Positions 42,653 to 50,509 of a stretch of DNA of 64,000 bases are shown here, in pieces (position 1 is the stretch's first letter; every line of letters starts with the position of its first letter). The notes beneath the pieces were generated by a model. It saw only the letters and a list, made by a program, of their open reading frames with translations, had not been told where the DNA came from and ran no database searches. This stretch comes from Actinopolyspora alba (GTDB lineage: Bacteria; Actinomycetota; Actinomycetes; Mycobacteriales; Pseudonocardiaceae), in the NCBI RefSeq assembly GCF_900112765.1, contig NZ_FOMZ01000013.1, positions 116,515 to 180,514 of the forward strand. The letters run 5' to 3'. Both the position numbers and the translations under genes were made by a program.

Positions 42653-42718
42653 CGTGCGAGAAAGCAAATATGAAAGAAATTTCGGATTCGTGTCGAGGGG
42701 ATGCGATTCGGTCCGTGG

Positions 42719-43661
42719 TCAGTCCAGTTCGGTGCGGATCTGTTCGAGTTCTCCTGACAAGGTGGAAGGGATATTCCGCGGAATCTCCGCCACGGTTCTC
42801 CGAAGGATGCTTTCCGTCCGTCCCGAGGAAACCTCTCCCAGCATCTGGTGTACATCGGCGATGACTCGTTCGGCCTCCTGCCGGGCACCCACTCGCAGGC
42901 TCAGCCGTAGGGCGTTCGCCGCCGTGATGTGGGTGGCCCACCGCAGGTGTTCTTTTCCGCGAGAGAGTTCCCAGGATTCGAGCATGTCGCGCAGCGCGTC
43001 GTGGGAGTGTCCGAGTCCGTCATGGACGTGGCCGCGCTGAACCGCGAGTTCTCGTTGGTCCACCCACCAGGTCCACGAGGGATCGCGGCGGGTGAAACTC
43101 TCGGTGAGCTCCGAGCGTGCCTTGTCGAAGACATCCAGGGCTGCCGGCGATTCGAGGGCGGCCAGTGCCCGGGCCTGCCGGATCTCGAACAAGGCTCTCA
43201 CTCGGTTGGGGAGGTTCGCCTCGCTGAAGCGCCGCACGATGCGCAGTGCTCCGTGCGGATTGCCCTGGTACAGGCTGACCAGGGCGTCGTTGGACATCAC
43301 GAACCACTCCATGCTCCTGTCCCCCGCTATGACGGCCAGGCGCAGGGCTTCCGCGTTGACCCGGTGCGCCTCGGTGAACCGTCCGGCGTCGATCAGGCAC
43401 CAGCCCGCTACCTCGGCGAGTTCCGCCGCGGTCGCTTCGAGATCACGTTCGACTGACGCGCGGTAGCTGCCCTGGTCCAGGATGCGTTGGGTGCGTTGGA
43501 AGGCGCGCAGTGCCAGCGGAGCGACCTCGCCGCCACCGAGACTGCCGTCCAGCGCGACCAGGCGGTCGCTCGTGGCCCGCAGCTCGTTCACCCTTCTCCA
43601 ATTGGCGGAAGCCCTGGCGTTTATGCCGGAGAGGAAGCCGATCCCGAGTGCTGTTGGGTGA
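42719..43661 (-). pseudogene. C-terminal part of an XRE/TPR-type regulator, cut off by element insertion
   Basis: This is the 3' portion of a regulator gene, about 314 codons from the insertion point (HPTALGIGFLSGINARASANWRRVNEL) to its stop. The sequence is TPR-like helical repeats (EVAGWCLIDAGRFTEAHRVN, RALFEIRQARALAALESP, HVHDGLGHSHDALRDML). The N-terminal helix-turn-helix half lies on the far side of the mobile element at 44996-45357 in the same orientation. If both pieces are joined without the 1,334-base element, the frame continues (DSE-T-HPTALG). An ATG inside the element end (43669) could still start this part, so a truncated product cannot be excluded. Confidence 0.82.
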
Positions 43662-44995
43662 CCACGCACTCACGATTACTCGTGATCGACGATCGTGTAA
43701 AATGATCGTATGCGGATGGCGTACAAGTGCCGGGCCTACCCGGACTCGGACCAGGCGGCCCAGTTGGGCCGCACGTTCGGGTGTGTGCGCCTCGTGTGGA
43801 ACAAGACTCTCGATCAGCGGCACCGCGCCTACCACACCGAGGGCAAGAAGACTTCCTACACCGAAACCGACGCGGCCCTGTCGGAGTGGAAACGCACCAG
43901 CGAGCTGGCTTTCCTGTCCGAAGTGTCCAGCGTGCCGCTGCAACAGACCCTGCGGCATCAGCACACCGCATTCGCGAACTTCTTCGCCGGACGCGCGAAG
44001 TATCCGCGCTTCAAATCCCGAAACGGGAAGCAGTCGGCGCACTACACCCGCAGCGCGTTCCGTATGCGCGGCGGGACGTTGACGTTGGCGAAACAATCCA
44101 CACCGCTTGAGTTCGTGTGGTCCTGGGATGACGACACCCTCGCGAACCTCAACCCGACGATGGTGGTGGTCTCTCGCGAGCAGGACGGGCGCTGGTACGT
44201 GACGTTCGCCGTCGACACCGACGATCCCGAACCTGCCCCGCCCACGGGCGAGGCCCTCGGCATCGACCTCGGCGTGAAGGACTTCGCGACGCTGTCCACC
44301 GGCGAGACCATCGCCAACCCCAAACACCTGGACCGCAAGGAACGCACCCTCGCCCGCTACCAACGACAGATGGCCCGCAAGCAGCGTGACTCGAACAACC
44401 GACGCAAAGCCAAACGCACCCTCGCCCGCGCGCACCGCAAGATCCGCCACGCCCGCGCCGACTTCCTGCACCGCACCACCACGAACCTCGTGCGACGTGC
44501 CGATGTCATCGCGATCGAAGACCTCAACGTGTCCGGCATGACCAGCAGCGCGAAGGGCACCACCGACAAGCCCGGCCGCAACGTCAAAGCCAAGGCCGGA
44601 CTGAACCGGGCCGTCATGGACGCCGCGCTGGGCGAGTTCCGGCGCCAGCTGGAATACAAGACCACCCGAGCGGGCAAAACCCTGGTCGTGATCGACCGCT
44701 GGTATCCGAGTTCGAAAACGTGCTCCGCGTGCGGACACCTGCTGCCGAGCTTAACACTCTCCACGCGGGCATGGACGTGCCCCGACTGCGGCACCCGGCA
44801 CGACCGGGACCACAACGCCGCGAAGAACATCCTTGCCGCTGGTCGAGCGGTAGCCGGGCCATAGTCCGGCGAAGCCTGTGGAGCCGGTGTGAGTCCGCAA
44901 GGGTCTCCTCCCTTCGGCAGTCGGCTGTGAAGCAGGAACTATCGGGCGCGAGCCCGATGGGAATCCCCGCCCCCCAGGGCAGGGAGGAAGTCAAC
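43662..44995 (+). mobile_element. tnpB-only IS200/IS605-type (IS1341-like) element
   Basis: The element is bounded by the break in the regulator gene. The left end starts near 43661/43662 and contains ACGATTACTCGTGATCGACG. The right end carries the conserved GGGAGGAAGTCAA end of actinobacterial tnpB elements at about 44982-44994. The boundary is uncertain by one base or so. There is no tnpA (Y1 transposase), so movement would need one in trans. No target duplication is expected, and none is seen; removing 1,334 bases restores the host frame. Confidence 0.82.
43710..44864 (+). CDS. tnpB: TnpB, RNA-guided RuvC nuclease of the IS605 superfamily
   Basis: The protein has 384 residues, typical of TnpB. 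The N-terminus (MRMAYKCRAYPDSDQAAQLGRTFGCVRLVWN) is the usual OrfB start. RuvC catalytic residues are all present: Asp186 (GIDLGVKDF), Glu270 (IEDLNVSGM) and Asp367 (DRDHNAAKN). Between the last two lies a zinc finger with CSACGH and CPDCGT. Family knowledge: TnpB cuts DNA matching a guide transcribed from the element's right end, next to a target-adjacent motif equal to the left flank, and so maintains the element at empty sites. Intact motifs suggest it is active. Its own leader is short, and a guide RNA region follows its stop codon. Confidence 0.95.
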   Translation: MRMAYKCRAYPDSDQAAQLGRTFGCVRLVWNKTLDQRHRAYHTEGKKTSYTETDAALSEWKRTSELAFLSEVSSVPLQQTLRHQHTAFANFFAGRAKYPRFKSRNGKQSAHYTRSAFRMRGGTLTLAKQSTPLEFVWSWDDDTLANLNPTMVVVSREQDGRWYVTFAVDTDDPEPAPPTGEALGIDLGVKDFATLSTGETIANPKHLDRKERTLARYQRQMARKQRDSNNRRKAKRTLARAHRKIRHARADFLHRTTTNLVRRADVIAIEDLNVSGMTSSAKGTTDKPGRNVKAKAGLNRAVMDAALGEFRRQLEYKTTRAGKTLVVIDRWYPSSKTCSACGHLLPSLTLSTRAWTCPDCGTRHDRDHNAAKNILAAGRAVAGP

Positions 44996-45011
44996 GTTTC
45001 ACTGTCAGCCG
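44850..45011 (+). ncRNA. Right-end guide RNA (omega/reRNA) of the tnpB element
   Basis: The region overlaps the tnpB end and runs to the right end of the element. It holds a perfect hairpin ATCGGGC-GCGA-GCCCGAT (44941-44958, GNRA loop), then the CCCCGCCC...AGGGCAGGGAGGAAGTCAA scaffold end. The guide would be the following 16 or so bases from 44996, which belong to the interrupted regulator gene. The 5' end is approximate. Confidence 0.75.
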
Positions 45012-45357
45012 GGGCATCGGTGATCCGCTCGGAAATCGCGTTGTCGACAGGCAGAGCTCGCGCGGAAGGCGTGCTCCGAGCGGCGGGAGTGCTCGCTCGG
45101 TCGAAACCGAGCTCCGAGTCCTCCGTCACCCCGAGAACGACGCGCAACGCCGCACGGTAATCCCTGTTCGGCCGCACCACCGCTCCGCGCTCGTAGCGGG
45201 CCAAAGCGTGCGCGTCCAGGGCGCCCGAACTGCCCGTGTTGGCAGCGAGCCACCGATTCGCCTGCTCGGCCAGCTCGGCACGGCTCATGCCCGCGCCCGG
45301 GATGCGCGGTGAGGGAGTGGCTTCGCGTGCCTGTCGAAGGTGGTGGTTGCGGGGCAC
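44996..45357 (-). pseudogene. N-terminal helix-turn-helix part of the interrupted XRE/TPR regulator
   Basis: From a probable GTG at 45357 (VPRNHHLRQAREATPSPR) the sequence reads as the DNA-binding start of a family common in actinomycetes: MSRAELAEQANRWLAAN, ALDAHALARYERGAVVRPN, YRAALRVVLGV. The host sequence ends at DSET where the element begins. Beyond this the frame would run on through the right end of the element and antisense to tnpB, so any product would be a chimera. It is the 5' half of the regulator whose 3' half lies at 42719-43661. Loss of function of this regulator is the likely result; what it controlled is unknown. Confidence 0.8.
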
Positions 45358-45401
45358 GACCGCGATCGTGCCACCTCTCACTACTCGGGAGGGATACGAA
45401 A

Positions 45402-45428
45402 GCACCCCCGGAGTGCATCCGGGGGTGC
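45402..45428 (-). terminator. Hairpin terminator downstream of the DUF397 gene
   Basis: A perfect 11-bp stem, GCACCCCCGGA (45402-45412) and TCCGGGGGTGC (45418-45428), has a 5-base loop. On the minus strand it follows the DUF397 stop by 20 bases and is followed by TTTCGT. It separates the XRE/DUF397 transcript from the broken regulator gene. Confidence 0.8.
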
Positions 45429-45447
45429 GATGTGGCTCGACCGGTGG

Positions 45448-45642
45448 TCAGTCGAACCGGTTGGTCTTCACGGCGTCGATGAAGGCGGACCACTGCGCGG
45501 GGGCCGCTGCGAAGTGACCGGCCGCACGGTCTTTGCTGTCGCGAACACCGACGACCTCGGAGGTCATCGCGATCTCGACGCACTGTCCGCCATTTCCGCT
45601 GCGCGAGCTTGTCCGCCACGTCGCGCGCGACAGGTCTGTCAT
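45448..45642 (-). CDS. DUF397-domain protein
   Basis: I use the ATG at 45642 (MTDLSRATWRTSSRSG), the standard start for this family, rather than an upstream in-frame start. The 64 residues show the whole DUF397 pattern: WRTSSRSGNGGQCVEIA, then VGVRDSKDR and FAAAPAQWSAFIDAVKTNRFD. Family knowledge: DUF397 proteins are encoded next to XRE/DUF5753 regulators in large numbers in actinomycetes, several affecting development or antibiotic production, and resemble antitoxin-like partners. The XRE gene lies 77 bp upstream on the same strand, so the pair is co-transcribed. Confidence 0.93.
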   Translation of the reverse strand: MTDLSRATWRTSSRSGNGGQCVEIAMTSEVVGVRDSKDRAAGHFAAAPAQWSAFIDAVKTNRFD

Positions 45643-45719
45643 TGCCGCCCCTTTCGAAGTCTCGATCTCGCCGAGGTGCATCGTACGGCCCCAGGTTAGC
45701 GAGACAGGTCAGGGGCGAA

Positions 45720-46577
45720 CTACGTCGTCACGGGCTGTCCTGGGGCGATCTCGCGTACCAGGTCGATGCACTCGCGCTGCGGCATCGCCGAGGATCGCAG
45801 TTCGTCGAACAAGTTCCGCAACAGCGTCACGTCCGAGTTGTCCTCGATCACGTGCCCACCCAACGGACTTTCCATGTAAGCCACGTCCGGGTCTGTGGGT
45901 TCGGCGAACTCCAACACGGTGAACCCTGATGTCATGCTGGCGTGTTCGCCCGCTTCGTACGAAACAACCTGGAACATGACGTTGGGTAGATCGGCCATCG
46001 CCAACAGATGTTCCAGCTGCTCGCTCCAAACCTTCCTGCCGCCCACCTTGCGGTGCAGGGCCGCCTCGCTGATCACCGCGCGTAGCTCCAGCGGGTTGTC
46101 CTTGTCGAACAGACGGCGTTGCCGTTCCATCCGTGCGGCCACGCGTTTCTCGACGTCCTCGGGGTCGGTGATGTGTCCACCCGAGGTGTGGATCGCCCGA
46201 GCGTAATCCTCGGTCTGCAGCAAACCGGGGATCAGTTCCTGCTCGAAGTTGCACACCAGCGCAGCGTCCGTTTCCAATCCCACGTAGGGCTTGAACCACT
46301 CGGGTAGACGGTAGGTCGACCACCAGCTGCGCTTCGATCCTTCCCGGCGCGCGTCCTCCAAAGTCTGCCGAACTTCGTGGGGCGCGTCGTAGAGCTCCAA
46401 CAGGGCGGCCAGCTCCATCTTCTTCATGCTGGCCTGGCCCTTTTCCCAGTTTCGGATGGTCTGCGGCGATGCGCCCATGTGCTCGCCCACGTTGGAGACG
46501 GTAAGTCCTGTTTTCTCGCGAAGCTCGGAAAGATGCGCGCCCAACCGTCGTCTACGTGCTGTTGGTCCGAGTGCCAT
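45720..46577 (-). CDS. XRE-family regulator with DUF5753 domain
   Basis: This is a 285-residue protein. The first 70 residues form a Cro/CI helix-turn-helix (LSELREKTGLTVSNVGEHMGASPQTIRNWEKGQ). Residues 90-275 are the DUF5753 domain (EQELIPGLLQTEDYARAI, MERQRRLFDKDNPLELRAVISEAALHRKVGG, NVMFQVVSYEAGEHASM). Family knowledge: these proteins pair with DUF397 partners and regulate locally. It is divergent from a three-gene operon of small proteins; palindromic A/T-rich sites in the shared gap are candidate operators for autoregulation. Confidence 0.93.
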   Translation of the reverse strand: MALGPTARRRRLGAHLSELREKTGLTVSNVGEHMGASPQTIRNWEKGQASMKKMELAALLELYDAPHEVRQTLEDARREGSKRSWWSTYRLPEWFKPYVGLETDAALVCNFEQELIPGLLQTEDYARAIHTSGGHITDPEDVEKRVAARMERQRRLFDKDNPLELRAVISEAALHRKVGGRKVWSEQLEHLLAMADLPNVMFQVVSYEAGEHASMTSGFTVLEFAEPTDPDVAYMESPLGGHVIEDNSDVTLLRNLFDELRSSAMPQRECIDLVREIAPGQPVTT

Positions 46578-46597
46578 AGCAAAGCACTGTAGTCGTT

Positions 46598-46640
46598 CAG
46601 CTAGCTCACAGCTATCACCTAAATGAGCTATATAGCTGCG
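46598..46640. promoter_or_regulatory. Candidate operator: repeated AGCT-containing palindromes
   Basis: AGCTAGCTCA, AGCTAT, then TGAGCTATATAGCT lie within 45 bases between the XRE gene and the divergent operon. TGAGCTATATAGCT has an inner palindrome, and its TGAGCT is the complement of the earlier AGCTCA. It is strikingly A/T-rich against the local background, as expected for a helix-turn-helix binding site. Confidence 0.55.
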
Positions 46641-46651
46641 TTATTCAAATC

Positions 46652-46680
46652 TTGAGTTAAAGATTTCGGTTCGCTACGGT
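46652..46680 (+). promoter_or_regulatory. Vegetative-type promoter for the small-protein operon
   Basis: TTGAGT (46652-46657) and TACGGT (46675-46680) are separated by 17 bases. Transcription would begin near 46687, about two bases before the GTG start at 46689, so the message is probably leaderless. The absence of a ribosome binding site agrees. Confidence 0.6.
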
Positions 46681-46688
46681 GACTGATC

Positions 46689-47024
46689 GTGAGCGAAGCG
46701 CAACCGTCGAGGCCGATCAGCGCCTCGCGAGCGGGCCTGGAGCTCGGCCGTGCTGCGGTCGAACCGGGGAACTCCGTGGAGATCGGTGAGGAGACCAGAC
46801 GGGTTGTCGTGTCGTGGTTCGTGCCGAACGGCGACACCCACCAGCACGCCACGTTGGACGCGCTACCGCTCGACGGCGGTGGGGTGAGCACGCTCGGCGG
46901 GCACGACTACGCCGAAGCCCCCGCCGCCCGTGACCGCCGGATGCAGCACATCCGGCCGTTCTGCGATCTGTGCTTCACCGCGTACCTGAAGCTCCACCGG
47001 GCCCAGCCGAACTGGAAGGGATAA
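46689..47024 (+). CDS. Small hypothetical protein, first gene of a leaderless operon
   Basis: This 111-residue protein from a GTG start is not one I can name. The middle is strand-rich (VEIGEETRRVVVSWFVPNGDTHQHATLDALPLDGG) and the end reads MQHIRPFCDLCFTAYLKLHR, with a CxxC pair that may bind metal. The stop is 2 bases before the next start, so the two genes are translationally linked. Similar small genes beside XRE/DUF397 pairs are common in Pseudonocardiales in my experience, with unknown function. The divergent XRE protein probably controls it. Confidence 0.72.
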   Translation: MSEAQPSRPISASRAGLELGRAAVEPGNSVEIGEETRRVVVSWFVPNGDTHQHATLDALPLDGGGVSTLGGHDYAEAPAARDRRMQHIRPFCDLCFTAYLKLHRAQPNWKG

Positions 47025-47026
47025 TC

Positions 47027-47275
47027 ATGGAAACCACCGAGCGGTGGCACTACTGGCTACCGGTTCCCGAACGGACCGGGTTCAAGTGGCACCGCCACGC
47101 CTTCCGGGGCAGGAACTGGGACGGCCGGTCGGCCGACACCTCGGTGTGCGGCAGGCCATGCGCGATGGCCAAACCCAGCGAACTCGACTGGTTCCAGGCG
47201 CCGACCTGCCCGGACTGCACCGAGACGCTGCTCGCCGAGCTGTCCGGGGCCGAGAGCTCGGAAGGTGAGCAGTGA
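47027..47275 (+). CDS. Small hypothetical CxxC protein
   Basis: The ATG at 47027 (METTERWHYWLPVPERTG) follows the previous stop by 2 bases and gives 82 residues. It contains several Trp and His residues, a CGRPCAM pair and a CPDC pair, consistent with a small zinc-binding fold. The 3' end overlaps the next GTG start by 4 bases. Function unknown; the coupling indicates joint expression with its neighbours. Confidence 0.72.
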   Translation: METTERWHYWLPVPERTGFKWHRHAFRGRNWDGRSADTSVCGRPCAMAKPSELDWFQAPTCPDCTETLLAELSGAESSEGEQ

Positions 47276-47415
47276 CGAAGCGGCGCCACCGAAGAGACCG
47301 CGTACGCGGTTACGTCACGGCGTTCTCCGGCGAGCTGCACGAACCACCGAGAAAACGAACCACGGTGCCGTACTCACTGTTGGAACGGATTCTCGATGGA
47401 CTGGAACGGCTGTGA
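47272..47415 (+). CDS. 47-residue basic protein, third gene of the small operon
   Basis: A GTG at 47272 overlaps the preceding stop (GTGA), the usual mark of translational coupling. The product begins VTKRRHRRDRVRGYVTAF, is strongly basic at the N-terminus and ends in a short amphipathic helix (YSLLERILDGLERL). No homology recognised. Coding status rests on the overlap and codon pattern. Confidence 0.55.
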   Translation: MTKRRHRRDRVRGYVTAFSGELHEPPRKRTTVPYSLLERILDGLERL

Positions 47416-47760
47416 GCGCCGGGAACGAGCTGATCCCGTGCTGGGGTGGACTCCTGTGATTTCCAGTGGTCAGGATGAAGGCGTCGTCTCCCCGTTCGGT
47501 CCGCTCCGGCAGTACCGCTCGGATGATCTCGACGGGTGTCAGCAGGAACATCGGGAGACCCTTCTCCAGGGCGGCGGAATCCTGCGCAGGAGCGGGCTGG
47601 AAGGTACCGTCGCGTTCACGCGGCCGCCGTGACCGGACCGATTTTCGCTGGTGGGGGACAGCACCGTGCGGGGCACGCGGTGTCCCTCCCGCTGACGTAG
47701 GTGCGGAGCTTCCGGGGCCGCTTCGGTGGAGCGCAGAACTCCGGTCCGTGGAGGTGCGGG
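47416..47760. other. Intergenic region, nothing recognised
   Basis: The 345 bases between the small operon and the DUF4389 gene hold no credible gene. A 78-codon minus-strand frame crosses 47315-47551, but it overlaps the small basic gene and has no binding site. The promoter of the next gene is probably here. Confidence 0.5.
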
Positions 47761-48423
47761 GTGAGTGGCGACGCTTCGGAAACTGGTTCAGCCGGTTCGG
47801 CCCGGCGGCCCCACCCGGTCAGCTTCGACGTGGAGTATCCGGACAGGGAGCTCGACCGTGTCGGCACGGCCTTCAGGCTGATTCTGGCCGTGCCGATTCT
47901 CGTCCTGCTGAGCAGCGTCGGCGGCCAGGCGATGCGACTCGGCGAGGGGTCGGCGGAGGTGGTGCTGTCCAGCGCCGGTGGGATGCTCTTCGTTCCGCCG
48001 CTGCTGATGCTCCTGTTCCGGCGCAAGTACCCGCGCTGGTGGTTCGACTGGAACCGCGAGCTGTTGCGCTTCACCAACCGAGTGATCGTCTACCTGGCTC
48101 TGCTGGACGACCGGTACCCCTCCACCGACGAGCACCAGGCGGTGCACCTCGATTTCGACGCTCCCGAGGACCGCACGCTCAATCGGTGGCTTCCGCTGGT
48201 GAAGTGGTTACTGGTCGTTCCGCACTACGTCGTGCTGTTCTTCCTGGACATCGCGGCGGTCGTGGCCGTGGTGGCCGCGTGGTTCGCGATCGTGTTCACC
48301 GGCCGCCATCCGCGAATGTTGTTCGACTTCCTGGTGGGGGTGGGGCGGTGGCACAACCGTGTCATCTCCTATGCCTGGATCCTCGTCACCGACCGGTATC
48401 CGCCGTTCCGACTGGCACCGTGA
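47761..48423 (+). CDS. DUF4389-type membrane protein
   Basis: The GTG at 47761 (VSGDASETGSAG) has GGAGG about 8 bases upstream and gives 220 residues. After an N-terminal segment with HPVSFDVEYPDRELDR come hydrophobic helices at about 36-56 (FRLILAVPILVLLSSVGG), 68-85 (SAGGMLFVPPLLMLLF) and, after a 70-residue loop, 140-175 (KWLLVVPHYVVLFFLDIAAVVAVVAAWFAIVF). Repeated WxxxWNRELLRFTNRV- and GVGRWHNRVISY-like segments are typical of DUF4389. Function unknown. It converges on the dehydrogenase gene. Confidence 0.87.
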   Translation: MSGDASETGSAGSARRPHPVSFDVEYPDRELDRVGTAFRLILAVPILVLLSSVGGQAMRLGEGSAEVVLSSAGGMLFVPPLLMLLFRRKYPRWWFDWNRELLRFTNRVIVYLALLDDRYPSTDEHQAVHLDFDAPEDRTLNRWLPLVKWLLVVPHYVVLFFLDIAAVVAVVAAWFAIVFTGRHPRMLFDFLVGVGRWHNRVISYAWILVTDRYPPFRLAP

Positions 48424-48480
48424 TCGGTGCGGCCTGCGACACGGTACCGCGAGACAACCGGTCAGGACGGCAGTCCCGGT

Positions 48481-49527
48481 TCAGCCGAGCTCGGCGACGG
48501 TGATCCCGCTGCTCGGCGGCGTCGCCTCGTTCATCGCCACCAGCGCGGCCGGGATCTCGTCCAGCCCGACCCTGCGACCGATCAGTCGGTCGAGGTCGAT
48601 GCGGGATCCGGTGACCAGCCGCAGCATCTCCGGGTACTCGTGGGCCTGCAGCCCGTGGGTGCCGAGGACGCGCAGCTCCCGGGCGATCACCTCGTGCATC
48701 GGCACCGGTGGCAGGCCACGCTCAGGGGGCAGCAGCCCGAGCTGCACGTGCGTGCCCCGCGTGCGCAGCGAGGAGATCGAAGCCGCGCAGCTGGCCGGGT
48801 GCCCCACGCAGTCCAGCGACACGTGCGCACCCCCGCCGGTGAGTTCCCGGACCGCCTCGGCCGTGTCGGGAGTGCGGTTTCCGTTCACGGTGCGTTCCGC
48901 GCCCAGCTCGGCGGCGAGCCGCAGCGCCGCATCGGAGAGGTCGACGGCCACCACCCGGGCACCGGCGGCAGCGGCGATCGCCACCGCCGAGACGCCCGCG
49001 CCGCCGCAGCCGTGCACCGCGACCCACTGGCCGGCGCGTACCGCCCCCTGCCGCAGCACCGCCCGGAAGGCGGTGGCGAACCGACAGCCCAGCGCGGCGG
49101 CCGACGTGGCGGGCAGTTCGTCGGGCAGCGCCACGAGGTTCGTCCCGGCCCGGGGCACGGCCACCCGCTCGGCGAACGAGCCCCAGTGGGTGGCGCCGGG
49201 CTGGAACTGGTGCTCGCAGACCTGCTGGTTCCCGGTGGCGCACTGGTGGCAGGTGCCGCAGGCGCAGACGAACGGCACGGTGACCCGGTCCCCGGGGTGC
49301 CAGCCGCTCACCGAGGATCCCACTTCGACGAGGCGCCCGGCCAGTTCGTGACCGGCCACGTGCGGCGGGGTGACGTCGGGTTCGTGGCCTTGCCAGGCGT
49401 GCCAGTCGCTGCGGCACAGGCCGGTGGCCTCGACCGCGACGACCACCCCGTCCGGTTCGACCCGCGGCTCGGGGACGGTGCGCACCTCCGGGGCGACTCC
49501 GAACTCGTCGAACACAACGGCACGCAT
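48481..49527 (-). CDS. Zinc-dependent alcohol dehydrogenase (MDR family)
   Basis: This is a 348-residue protein from the ATG at 49527; a TTG one codon earlier is less likely. Catalytic zinc ligands lie in GLCRSDWH and AGHELAG. The structural zinc site is the four-Cys lobe CACGTCHQCATGNQQVC. The nucleotide-binding loop reads VHGCGGAGVSAVAIA, followed by VVAVDLSD, where the Asp favours NAD(H). The substrate is not clear. It stands alone, read towards the DUF4389 gene, with no operon partner. Confidence 0.93.
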   Translation of the reverse strand: MRAVVFDEFGVAPEVRTVPEPRVEPDGVVVAVEATGLCRSDWHAWQGHEPDVTPPHVAGHELAGRLVEVGSSVSGWHPGDRVTVPFVCACGTCHQCATGNQQVCEHQFQPGATHWGSFAERVAVPRAGTNLVALPDELPATSAAALGCRFATAFRAVLRQGAVRAGQWVAVHGCGGAGVSAVAIAAAAGARVVAVDLSDAALRLAAELGAERTVNGNRTPDTAEAVRELTGGGAHVSLDCVGHPASCAASISSLRTRGTHVQLGLLPPERGLPPVPMHEVIARELRVLGTHGLQAHEYPEMLRLVTGSRIDLDRLIGRRVGLDEIPAALVAMNEATPPSSGITVAELG

Positions 49528-49757
49528 CAATGGCCCTTTCGAACCGCTCCGGCTGTCGCTGCCAGCTTACTGATGCTTGCCTGTCGTGTTGTCGAGGGAC
49601 GCGGGGCTCTTTCGGTTTACCTACCCGATGTCGGGCCTCCCGGAGCGAGAGCCAGCGGGAGGTTCCGCCAACCGAGCGCCCCGAAAACCCGAGCGGAAAA
49701 CTTCGATCAGTAGCGCACTGCCGCCCACCGGACCGGCCACCCCGCCGCCGAGGTGCC

Positions 49758-50411
49758 TCAAAGGGCGGCGACGGCCTCCCGAACCCGCGTGTCCCCCTCG
49801 GTCAGTTCGAGCGTGTGACTACTTCCCCGGTGGGTGGCGAGCAGCTCCGCCAGCACGGCGGCAACGTCCTGCCGCGACACCCGGCCGCGTGGGACGGGAG
49901 GGGAGGAGAGGGTGACCAGACCGCTTCCCGGATCGTCGGTCAACGCCCCGGGGCGCAGGATGGTCCAATCCAGGTCTCTGGAGCGCAGGTCCTGCTCGGC
50001 GCCGGTCTTGGCGTCGATGTAGGCCTTCCAGACCTCTCCGGAATCGGGATCCGGCGACTGGCCGGCGCCCATCGTGGAGATCTGCAGGAAACGTGGCACT
50101 CCGGCGTCCTCTGCTGCCCCGGCCAGCGTTACCGAACCATCACGGTCCACCGTGTACTTTCGCTCGGCTCCGCTGCCCTTGCCCGCGCCGGCGGCGAACA
50201 CTACCGCGTCGGAACCCCGCAGGGCTTCCGTGATCTCGGCACGGGAGCTGTGCTCCAGATCGAGTTCGAGCGGGTGGCCTCCCGCCGCTTCCAGATCGGG
50301 AGCGTGCTCCGGTTGCCGGATCAGGCCGAGGACTTCCGCCTCCTGCTCGTGAAGCAGCGCGGTCAGCCGCAGCGCGATCTTGCCGTGTCCGCCCGCGATG
50401 ACGACACGCAT
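49758..50411 (-). CDS. NAD(P)-binding Rossmann protein (atypical SDR, NmrA/YwnB-like)
   Basis: The ATG at 50411 (MRVVIAGGHGKIALRL) gives 217 residues. The GxxGxxA dinucleotide loop opens the protein. AVVFAAGAGKG, FLQISTMGAG and KAYIDAKTGAEQDLRS (a YxxxK pair) fit atypical short-chain dehydrogenase folds used as reductases or redox sensors. DWTILRPGALTDDPGSG is the usual C-terminal signature of the NAD(P)H-binding group. The DJ-1-like gene lies 98 bp upstream on the same strand, so the two may form a stress-related unit; this is inference. Confidence 0.9.
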   Translation of the reverse strand: MRVVIAGGHGKIALRLTALLHEQEAEVLGLIRQPEHAPDLEAAGGHPLELDLEHSSRAEITEALRGSDAVVFAAGAGKGSGAERKYTVDRDGSVTLAGAAEDAGVPRFLQISTMGAGQSPDPDSGEVWKAYIDAKTGAEQDLRSRDLDWTILRPGALTDDPGSGLVTLSSPPVPRGRVSRQDVAAVLAELLATHRGSSHTLELTEGDTRVREAVAAL

Positions 50412-50509
50412 GTCGTACCGTTCCTTTCCGCACCAAGGACGCCGCCGGACGTGTTCTGTGTCCACGCGGTTTCCAAGGAGCCGGTTCATCGGGGCCCTTC
50501 CGGGCCGGT

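Larger units (their letters stand above)
42013..42718. other. Gene-free stretch, possible noncoding RNA locus
   Basis: I find no credible coding region in these 706 bases. They lie upstream of the yciO-like gene and downstream of the broken regulator gene. They hold a long inverted repeat at 42216-42272, a small hairpin with arms CACGG and CCGTG (near 42488-42505), and a strong plus-strand intrinsic terminator at 42615-42652. A -10-like TACGCT at 42568 precedes the terminator. No tRNA or known RNA family is recognised. Confidence 0.5.

Noticed and set aside
47315..47551. 78-codon minus-strand frame
   Set aside because: It overlaps the translationally coupled 47-codon gene, lacks a ribosome binding site and shows no conserved motif.
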